A stretch of DNA of 64,000 nt, from assembly GCF_004168285.1 (NCBI RefSeq), contig NZ_SEWF01000019.1, forward strand, positions 62,001-126,000. Reading direction: 5' to 3'. The translations under genes and the position numbers were made by a program. Position 1 is the first letter of the stretch. Every line of letters begins with the position of its first letter. The notes under the pieces were generated by a model. The model was not told the DNA's origin and did no database searches. It worked only from the letters and a program-made list of their open reading frames with translations. Shown here one piece after another: positions 57,683-64,000 of the stretch. The stretch comes from Emticicia agri. GTDB taxonomy: Bacteria > Bacteroidota > Bacteroidia > Cytophagales > Spirosomataceae.

Positions 57683-58798
57683 ATGAAACAATTGAAACCC
57701 TTGTTCATGTATCTGCTACTGTTATTTACCCAGGTGGCAGTTGCACAGATTCAGAATATCATAACCGAGCCTGATGGTGGTAACAAAAAAGCCTCTGTAA
57801 CCGAACAAATTGGTATAGTAAAAATTGCTATCAACTACGGGCGACCCGGTGTAAAGGGCAGAGAAGGGAAGATCTGGGGTACTAAAGTTGCTCACTACGG
57901 ACTACAGGATTTAGGGCATGGTACGAGCTATGCTGTACCCTGGCGGGCAGGTGCTAATGAAAACACAACCATTTCGTTTTCGCATCGGGTAAAAATTGAA
58001 GGGAAAGATTTAGAACCGGGTATCTATGGTTTTTTTATCAGTAATGGCCCTGACGAGAGTACCCTGATTTTCTCAAAAAACAGTGATTCGTGGGGCAGTT
58101 TTTATTATGATTCTACGGCCGATGCACTACGGGTAAAAGTAAAAAATCAACCATTGGCTCAAAGTGTAGAATGGCTCAAGTATGAGTTTCTGAACCAGAC
58201 TGAAAACTCTGCTACTATTGCACTTAGCTGGGAGAAAAGAATGATACCTTTCAAGGTAGAAATAGATAGATTAAAGTTACAAATAGAGTCTTTCAAAAAA
58301 GATTTTCAGACGACCCGTGCAGCAAGTGATTTGATACAAGCCGCTAATTTTTGTCTTGCCAATAATTATGATCTGGAGCAGGCACTTGTCTGGACAAACA
58401 GAGCCGTGAATATGCGGGTAATGGGCGAAAAAAACTTTTCTACCCTGAGTACACATGCGGCTGTTTTAATGGCATTAGGTAAAAAACCTGAAGCAAATAT
58501 TATCATTCAGGAAGCCTTGCCGATGGGCAGTATGAGAGAAGTGCATTTCTTTGGTCGTACCTTGCTCAGTTCCAGACAAATAGAAGAAGCATTTAAGGTA
58601 TTGCAGTATAATTACAGTAAACACCCAGATGAATATACTACGAATGTAGGCATGGGAAGAATATATTCGGCCAAAGGAGACTATAAAAAAGCATTAGAAT
58701 ATATGAATGTAGCCTTACAGAAAGCACCCGATGTGCTGAATAAAAACAGTGTAGCAGGAATGATTGAGAAACTAAAAACAGATAAAGATATAAACTGA
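57683..58798 (+). CDS. DUF2911 protein with C-terminal TPRs
   Basis: A 371-residue exported protein; the ATG at 57683 (MKQLKPLFMYLLLLFTQVAV) yields a signal peptide, whereas the longer frame upstream overlaps the promoter. Residues about 25-190 are DUF2911 (VKIAINYGRPGVKGREGKIW, YAVPWRAGANENTTISFS, LEPGIYGFFISNG). Residues about 230-365 carry TPR-like helices (VLQYNYSKHPDEYTTNVGMG, AKGDYKKALEYMNVALQKAP). This is the fused form of the domain found alone at 23709. Envelope function unknown; the TPRs suggest protein-protein contact. Confidence 0.88.
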   Translation: MKQLKPLFMYLLLLFTQVAVAQIQNIITEPDGGNKKASVTEQIGIVKIAINYGRPGVKGREGKIWGTKVAHYGLQDLGHGTSYAVPWRAGANENTTISFSHRVKIEGKDLEPGIYGFFISNGPDESTLIFSKNSDSWGSFYYDSTADALRVKVKNQPLAQSVEWLKYEFLNQTENSATIALSWEKRMIPFKVEIDRLKLQIESFKKDFQTTRAASDLIQAANFCLANNYDLEQALVWTNRAVNMRVMGEKNFSTLSTHAAVLMALGKKPEANIIIQEALPMGSMREVHFFGRTLLSSRQIEEAFKVLQYNYSKHPDEYTTNVGMGRIYSAKGDYKKALEYMNVALQKAPDVLNKNSVAGMIEKLKTDKDIN

Positions 58799-58910
58799 CC
58801 AGTGCCTGATAAAGTCAATAACCCATTGAGCTGTCATTCATACCTCAACAAAAATTAAATCACTTTCTGATAAGCTATACATTCGATTTTAACCAAGATA
58901 ACGAATCATT

Positions 58911-60686
58911 ATGAAAAAGCTAAAATTTATACCATTACTACTGCTTGCATTAGGGTATAGCATAACCCAAGCTAAACCTACCCCCTACTTTAACTTGCCT
59001 TCGCCCGGTAATGAGGCTCAGGTTTTTGCCAAAGGCATTGTAAGTGCCGATGCACTGGAACATAGTGCCCCAGCCATCTCGAAAGAAAACGATGTGATAC
59101 TCTGGTGCCTGTTAGATAGCCCTATGTATATTTTAGAATCCAGAAAAGTAAATGGAGAATGGACAAAGCCTTCCCGACCATCTTTTCTATCTGAAAACTC
59201 TGACGATGTTTATCCCCGGTTTTCGCCTGATGGTAAAACACTTTATTTTTCTTCACGTCGACCATTACCCGAGGGTTTCCCGAAACTGGAAGATATGTGG
59301 ATATGGCAGGTAGAAAAAACCAAAGATGGCTGGGGTAAACCGACACCACTTGATGCCTCAATTTGTAATGGTGCTACTTATGCCCATTCTATTACCTCTG
59401 ACGGACATCTGTATTATTCTTTCAGAAAAGATAATGGGAAGATTTTCGACATCAGAGCCGTTTCGGTTACCAATCCTTCTGAACTGATTAATACTCCCCC
59501 CAACCTGAATACAGAAAATTACGAAGACGGGCCATTGGTTGCTCCTGATGAAGATTTTATCATCTTTGAATCGAACAGGCTTGGTGGCTTGGGTAGTAAT
59601 GATTTATTTATCTGTTTCAAACAAAATACTACCTGGACAGAACCCATTAACATGGGTACAAAAATAAACACAGAAGATTCGGAGAGATTTGCAGGGCTTT
59701 CGCCTGATGGTAAATACCTTTTTTGGGGGAGTTCCAGAAATAATGATAATAACATATACTGGATTGAAGCATCGGTTATTGATGAACTCCGTCCCGGTTT
59801 TGTCTCAAAAAATACACCCGCCAGAAGAGCGCATCACGAATTAATTTATGACGAAAAAAATAATAAAGTGATGCTTTTTGGCGGTAGCTCACCTGTAGAA
59901 GGCGGCAAGACTATTCCATTTTTTAATGATGCCTGGGCCTATAATGGGAAGGCTTGGGAAAAAGTGGGCAATATTGGCGACGAACGTAGTGGTATGAAAA
60001 TGGCCTACCATACAAAAGAGCAAAAAATATACTCGTTTGGTGGTTTTTATAATAATCAGTCATTGGCCGACTTACGGGTTTTTGAAAAAGGTCAATGGAG
60101 AAAAATCAACGAATTACCTGAAATGAAGGCTGCTGAAGGAGGTTTTGTGTATGATAGTAAAAGAAATAGGTTTGTTCTATTCGGAGGTTCGTCAGGGCGA
60201 AATCAGGTAAATAATTCAACTTATGAGTGGGACGGGAAAATCTGGCACAAATTTGCAGGAAAGTCTCCGGAAGGACGGCAGGCATTTGCGATGGTTTATG
60301 ATGAAAAACGAGGTAAAACAGTACTATATGGCGGACTGAACGATGGTGTCTGGGAATTTGATGGCAATAGCTGGATAAATATTAAAACTGAAGGCGAAAA
60401 TCCGGGAGAAAGAATAGCGGCCGGCTATTGCTATGATAGCAAGCGTGGCATGATGCTCATTTCAGGAGGTATATCAAATGGCAAAAGAATAAATGATACC
60501 TGGGCATGGGATGGCACCCAATGGCATAAACTATCAGCTACTGGTCCTGTAAGACGCCTTATGGGTTATATGACCTATGACAAAAAACGGGATAAAGTAG
60601 TACTATTTGGTGGTCGGATAAGCTGGCCTATTGATGAAAACGATACATGGGAATGGGACGGCACAATATGGAAGAAAGTTTTTTAA
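58911..60686 (+). CDS. Exported two-propeller protein: PD40 plus Kelch repeats
   Basis: A 591-residue exported protein (signal near MKKLKFIPLLLLALGYSITQ). Residues about 70-290 are PD40/WD40-like blades (YPRFSPDGKTLYFSSRRPLP, ERFAGLSPDGKYLFWGSSRN). Residues about 300-590 hold five or six Kelch-type repeats with the pattern YDxxxxxxxLFGG then W.W.G..W (RKTVLFGG-like; NRFVLFGGSSGRNQVN, YEWDGKIWHKF, WAWDGTQWHKL). The joining of two different propeller types is unusual. Likely a periplasmic or surface binding protein; ligand unknown. Ends with a hairpin terminator. Confidence 0.85.
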   Translation: MKKLKFIPLLLLALGYSITQAKPTPYFNLPSPGNEAQVFAKGIVSADALEHSAPAISKENDVILWCLLDSPMYILESRKVNGEWTKPSRPSFLSENSDDVYPRFSPDGKTLYFSSRRPLPEGFPKLEDMWIWQVEKTKDGWGKPTPLDASICNGATYAHSITSDGHLYYSFRKDNGKIFDIRAVSVTNPSELINTPPNLNTENYEDGPLVAPDEDFIIFESNRLGGLGSNDLFICFKQNTTWTEPINMGTKINTEDSERFAGLSPDGKYLFWGSSRNNDNNIYWIEASVIDELRPGFVSKNTPARRAHHELIYDEKNNKVMLFGGSSPVEGGKTIPFFNDAWAYNGKAWEKVGNIGDERSGMKMAYHTKEQKIYSFGGFYNNQSLADLRVFEKGQWRKINELPEMKAAEGGFVYDSKRNRFVLFGGSSGRNQVNNSTYEWDGKIWHKFAGKSPEGRQAFAMVYDEKRGKTVLYGGLNDGVWEFDGNSWINIKTEGENPGERIAAGYCYDSKRGMMLISGGISNGKRINDTWAWDGTQWHKLSATGPVRRLMGYMTYDKKRDKVVLFGGRISWPIDENDTWEWDGTIWKKVF

Positions 60687-60693
60687 CTTAACC

Positions 60694-60728
60694 AGCTATC
60701 ATTCAAATAGTCATGATAGCTATCTTTT
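60694..60728 (+). terminator. Terminator after the PD40-Kelch gene
   Basis: AGCTATCA pairs with TGATAGCT over a 12-base loop, followed by a short T run. Confidence 0.65.
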
Positions 60729-60855
60729 TGATAATGTTGGGAAAATAATAAAGCTCAATCTAAATCCAACATTACCCAAAAGTCCTTGAGTTCATAGTTT
60801 ACTTCCCATTTTTGGTTGACCCTCAAGACCTGGCGACAGAATAAACCAACATTGA

Positions 60856-60930
60856 TTAAATAATAGTTTATTTAAGTCAGAAAAGATAGGCAAGCAATTA
60901 GAAATTGATGAATCTACTATTTGTAGTTGA
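60856..60930 (+). other. Possible helix-turn-helix fragment
   Basis: A frame closed by stops on both sides reads LFKSEKIGKQLEIDESTICS. The phrase IGKQLEIDESTI looks like the helix-turn-helix of a transposase or regulator. It has no start and no body and is best read as debris in the otherwise empty 540-base gap 60687-61226. Confidence 0.25.
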
Positions 60931-61126
60931 GGCTGTTGTGTGAATGGTAATGCTCCCACAAAACTACATACAGAGCTGTGAGATTGTCCAGAAATTGATA
61001 TACTTTCCGGCTGTCATTCAGAATGCCCGCTATTTCAATTTTCTCAATAAATTTGAAAAGATATTATAAACTATCAAGCACAATCTGATGGTCATCAACA
61101 AGCAATACTTTAATTTTTGTATTCAC
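60917..61126 (-). pseudogene. Decayed response-regulator receiver domain
   Basis: A minus-strand frame starting at GTG 61126 reads VNTKIKVLLVDDHQIVLDSL, then an in-frame TAA (61064-61066), then YLFKFIEKIEIAGILNDSRK, VYQFLDNL and soon nonsense. VLLVDDHQIVLDSL is the hallmark N-terminus of a NarL/LuxR-type receiver domain and IEIAGILNDSRKVYQFLDN is its next helix and strand. The phospho-acceptor region, the rest of the receiver and the whole DNA-binding domain are gone. No partner kinase remains nearby. Confidence 0.8.
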
Positions 61127-61226
61127 AATGAGTATAGTTAAGGGGCATTATTGAAATATTAAGTCTGATATGCTATTGATCTTTCAGTCCATTTATTATC
61201 AGTAAACTTTGTGTAAGCGTGTATTT

Positions 61227-62768
61227 TCATCCCGCCCAGTTCTCTCTATCCAGGCTTCTGAATTGTATAGCCTCTGCCAGATGTTCAATCCGTATCTCTT
61301 CCGAATCTGATAAATCAGCTATCGTACGAGACACCTTTAATATTCTGTCATAGGCTCTGGCTGATAAACCCAGGCGTTCCATTGCTTTTTTTAATAATGC
61401 CTTGCCTGCTTCGCCTATATCACATATTTCTTTTACCATTTCCGGTGGCATCATCGCATTAGAATGTATATCAGGAAATTTCTCAAATCGTTTAGTCTGT
61501 ATTTCTCTGGCTTTTACCACCCTTTCTCTGATGACTGTAGAAGATTCATTTTTTCTTGTAGATGATATCTGGTCAAAGTTGACAGGGGTTACTTCAACGT
61601 GCAAATCAATTCTGTCTAACAAAGGGCCTGATATTTTATTCAGGTATTTACCAACTGCTCCGGGAGGGCAGGTACATTGTTTTTCGGGGTGGTTATAGTA
61701 GCCGCAGGGGCAGGGGTTCATGCTGGCTATTAACATAAAATTGGCAGGAAATTCAACCGCCTGTTTTGTGCGGGAGATTACTACCTTTCTTTCCTCTAAT
61801 GGCTGGCGCATTACCTCTAACACAGTTCGTTTGAACTCAGGCAGCTCATCTAAAAATAAAACACCATTGTGTGCCAGAGAGATTTCGCCTGGTTGAGGAA
61901 AACCACCACCACCCACCAAAGCAGCATCTGAAATAGTATGATGTGGTGCGCGGAAAGGTCTCCGGGCAATTAAAGATGATTTTACACCTAATTTACCTGC
62001 TACTGAATGAATTTTGGTAGTTTCTAATGCTTCGTGCAGTGTTAACGGGGGTAATATAGAAGGAATACGCTTGGCAAGCATGGTTTTTCCGGCACCGGGA
62101 GGGCCAATCATAATTACATTATGCCCGCCTGCGGCTGCAATTTCCATTGCCCGCTTGATATTCTCTTGTCCCTGTACGTGTGAGAAGTCTGCTTCGTAAT
62201 CGCCAATAGCACTATAAAAAATATCTCTGGTATCGGTTACCAAAGGTTCTATCTGCTTGGCACCTGTCAGAAAATCGATGGCATCATTCAGCGTTTCTAC
62301 CCCAATTACATCTAAATTGTTTACAATAGATGCCTCCATAGCATTTTCGACCGGAAGTATAAAACCTTTTAGTTTACTCCTACGGGCTTCTATGGCAATG
62401 GGCAATACGCCTTTAATCGGACGAAGAATACCATCTAAAGCCAACTCGCCTAAAATCACATATTCTTCCAGATTCTTCACAGGCTTAATATGTTCTCCGG
62501 CAGTCAGTATCCCGATAGCCATTGGCAAGTCATACGCCGATCCCTCTTTCCGAATATCAGCCGGAGCTAAATTAATAACCGTTTTTTGCCGGGAAACCTG
62601 GTAATTACAATGTTTAAGAGCCGCATCTATTCTTTGTTGGCTTTCTTTCACAGCTCCATCGGGTAATCCTACAATAGACATTCCTACGCCTTGCATTACA
62701 CTTACTTCAACTGTTATCAAGGTGGCATTTACCCCATACACAGCAGCACCAAAAGTTTTTGATAACAT
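61227..62768 (-). CDS. comM: YifB/ComM-family AAA ATPase (Mg-chelatase-like)
   Basis: A 513-residue YifB/ComM protein; ComM is a hexameric helicase promoting branch migration during natural transformation in Gram-negative competent bacteria. The N-terminal Lon-like domain (MLSKTFGAAVYGVNATLITV, GVGMSIVGLPDGAVKESQQR) precedes a Mg-chelatase AAA domain with Walker A GPPGAGKT at 222-229 and Walker B HNGVLFLDELPEF. The C-terminal half has the CPCGYYNHPEKQCTCPPG cysteine cluster and the Mg_chelatase_C domain (LSARAYDRILKVSRTIADL). Monocistronic. The gene name is by family. Confidence 0.93.
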   Translation of the reverse strand: MLSKTFGAAVYGVNATLITVEVSVMQGVGMSIVGLPDGAVKESQQRIDAALKHCNYQVSRQKTVINLAPADIRKEGSAYDLPMAIGILTAGEHIKPVKNLEEYVILGELALDGILRPIKGVLPIAIEARRSKLKGFILPVENAMEASIVNNLDVIGVETLNDAIDFLTGAKQIEPLVTDTRDIFYSAIGDYEADFSHVQGQENIKRAMEIAAAGGHNVIMIGPPGAGKTMLAKRIPSILPPLTLHEALETTKIHSVAGKLGVKSSLIARRPFRAPHHTISDAALVGGGGFPQPGEISLAHNGVLFLDELPEFKRTVLEVMRQPLEERKVVISRTKQAVEFPANFMLIASMNPCPCGYYNHPEKQCTCPPGAVGKYLNKISGPLLDRIDLHVEVTPVNFDQISSTRKNESSTVIRERVVKAREIQTKRFEKFPDIHSNAMMPPEMVKEICDIGEAGKALLKKAMERLGLSARAYDRILKVSRTIADLSDSEEIRIEHLAEAIQFRSLDRENWAG

Positions 62769-62789
62769 ATTATCAGGTATTTTATTCGT

Positions 62790-62823
62790 CCAAATTAAAA
62801 CTTCATTCAGTATTTCACAAAAC
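62790..62823 (-). promoter_or_regulatory. Probable promoter of the comM gene
   Basis: Read on the minus strand, TTTTG (-33) is followed after about 20 bases by TTTAATTTG (-7 like), about 22 bases before the ATG. The remaining gap to 63085 contains only the terminator of the next gene and AT-rich sequence. Confidence 0.4.
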
Positions 62824-63041
62824 TACAAGATTTCCTTTATTGTATTTCTTTGTAAACTATAATTAAAATTCATAAGGAAATGTAGAACAATATATTTCCT
62901 GTCAATTTTATGTTGATAGCAAGTATGAACCCCTGATGCTGTGGCTACTACCTCCATCCTATAAAACAGTGTGTTTATTTACTTTTAACTTCTCATAGCA
63001 TCTAAAAATCTAATCCCGAATCATAATTAGGCAATAAAAAA

Positions 63042-63061
63042 GCCCTCACAAAAGTGAGGGC
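63042..63061 (-). terminator. Terminator of the M28 peptidase gene
   Basis: GCCCTCAC pairs with GTGAGGGC around AAAA and is followed on the minus strand by a T run, 25 bases past the stop. Confidence 0.9.
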
Positions 63062-63085
63062 ACAAGCAAATAAACTTCTAAAGTC

Positions 63086-64000
63086 TTACTGTTCCCAACG
63101 CCAGTCTTTACCGATAATTAATTCGTTTTTGAGGTTCTGTTTAATCAAAAACTCTTTGGTTTCGTTATCATTCATTTTCTTTACAGGCAGCGCATCTGCA
63201 TTGGCCAAAGCATACAGCATCATGGCTGTGAAACGCACATTATTATTGATTTGCTTTTTGTCTATTAAATCAAAACGGTCGCAGTTGGCATGATAACAGT
63301 TATAGGCTTTGATAGGGAAACTACCCGATGGCGAACAAACCGGTACCCCTTGAATCATGAATGGCTGATGGTCTGAATGTAACCCTGCCGAATTAGGGTT
63401 GGTATTACTGAAAGTAGAATCAATATTTTTAATTTTTTTACCTATTTCGTCAAAGAACGAACGTAATTCGGGGCGACCCATTGCATTAAATCCTTTGGCA
63501 TTATTTACCATGTCAAGATTCATCATTAACTGAATCTGGTCTAACTTTCCTTCATCTTTATATTTCTTCACCAAAGCTTTAGAGCCTAATAATCCTTGTT
63601 CTTCGCCCATAAACATCACAAATTCTATGGTACGTTTAGGTTTTAGGTTTAAAGACTGAAAAACACGGGCTACGTCTAACACTGTAAAAGAGCCAATCCC
63701 ATTATCCATTGCTCCGGTAGCCAAATCCCATGAGTCCAGATGGCCGCCAATCACAATTTTATCTTTGGCATGTTTTTTAGAGCTTCCCGGCAGGGTAGCT
63801 ATCACATTTCGGGCTCTGATAGGTCGGCTGAAATTCTGCATATCAATAACTGCCCAGATATTCTTTTCTTCACTCATCCATTTACGGATGGCCTTGCCAC
63901 TCTCTACTGACACGCACACAGCCGGAATCGGAATCAGTGCCCCTGTAACCGAAGCTGTTCCGGTTAGCAATACTCCTCCTTCTACCGCATTGGCAATAAT
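63086..64000 (-). CDS. M28-family metallopeptidase, C-terminal part (5' end outside window)
   Basis: The frame is open to the window edge, so only the last 304 or so residues are present. The M28 zinc site is visible: His/Asp in GGHLDSWDLATGAMDNGIG, the catalytic Glu pair in MFMGEEQGLLG, Asp in NLDMVNN and the last His in AYNCYHANCDRFD. Such Bacteroidota peptidases are usually exported aminopeptidases acting on peptides in the periplasm; the signal lies outside. Partial gene. Confidence 0.92.
   Translation of the reverse strand: MIANAVEGGVLLTGTASVTGALIPIPAVCVSVESGKAIRKWMSEEKNIWAVIDMQNFSRPIRARNVIATLPGSSKKHAKDKIVIGGHLDSWDLATGAMDNGIGSFTVLDVARVFQSLNLKPKRTIEFVMFMGEEQGLLGSKALVKKYKDEGKLDQIQLMMNLDMVNNAKGFNAMGRPELRSFFDEIGKKIKNIDSTFSNTNPNSAGLHSDHQPFMIQGVPVCSPSGSFPIKAYNCYHANCDRFDLIDKKQINNNVRFTAMMLYALANADALPVKKMNDNETKEFLIKQNLKNELIIGKDWRWEQ

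Noticed and set aside
1-64000. tRNA, rRNA, CRISPR arrays, riboswitches or complete IS elements
   Set aside because: Reading of the intergenic stretches showed no cloverleaf with a T-loop GTTCRA, no regularly spaced repeats and no transposase.

Overview
The window is a chromosomal segment of a Bacteroidota bacterium, most likely a Cytophagales/Spirosomaceae-type organism. The reasons are the 1437-aa RpoC and 1285-aa RpoB, low-to-moderate GC, frequent TAnnTTTG-type -7 promoter boxes, many short signal peptides ending in AQ, lipoproteins, and families common in this phylum (DUF2911, DUF2795, PspC/DUF2807, LytTR with a LytS-type kinase, CE15 esterase, Tat-type Gfo/Idh/MocA). The genus is inference. 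No tRNA, rRNA, CRISPR array, complete insertion sequence or prophage was seen.

Layout. 0-9.8 kb: a fasciclin protein and the rpoB-rpoC operon on the minus strand, with a long rpoB leader and a palindromic repeat upstream. 9.8-15.7 kb: an RsmB-like rRNA methyltransferase and a thioredoxin-like protein, then an accessory patch (lipoproteins, a serine beta-lactamase-family hydrolase, a DUF596-like protein, a MerC-type membrane protein) that carries a decayed tandem duplication. 15.8-24.2 kb, minus strand: a polytopic TPR/GT-C-like protein, a 1587-aa exported protein of unknown function, prmA and a DUF2911 protein, separated by two inverted-repeat elements. 24.5-35.5 kb, mostly plus: mutL with two rhomboid proteases, a YadA-head/Peptidase_S74 surface protein, dxs, a nucleotidyltransferase-fold protein with a small partner, uvrA and a DUF2795 protein. 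35.8-42.7 kb: a LytTR response regulator and a 7TM LytS-type histidine kinase bracket an OmpA-type protein, a tail-fibre-like exported protein and another secreted protein, which suggests an envelope-sensing module. 42.9-45.8 kb: a PadR repressor with a PspC/DUF2807 membrane protein. 46.0-53.8 kb: an AraC regulator, an aldo/keto reductase and a tripartite RND efflux operon whose adaptor gene carries a one-base frameshift. 54.0-60.7 kb: a CE15-like esterase, a Tat-exported oxidoreductase, a DUF2911-TPR fusion and a PD40-Kelch fusion. 60.7-64 kb: remnants of a response regulator, a YifB/ComM AAA ATPase and the C-terminal part of an M28 peptidase cut by the window edge.

How it fits together. The housekeeping core (transcription, ribosome methylation, mismatch and excision repair, isoprenoid entry) is interleaved with envelope and accessory genes. 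Decay is visible at several places: a MerC fragment, a beta-lactamase fragment, a receiver-domain pseudogene, a LytTR-domain remnant, a possible truncated minus-strand gene at 35.8 kb and a broken small gene at 39.7 kb. The most interesting candidates for undescribed biology are the nucleotidyltransferase-fold/small-protein pair at 31.6-32.3 kb, the duplicated lipoprotein patch at 12-15.3 kb, the two-component-bracketed surface module at 36-42.7 kb, and the 176-bp inverted-repeat element that supplies the last codons of prmA.
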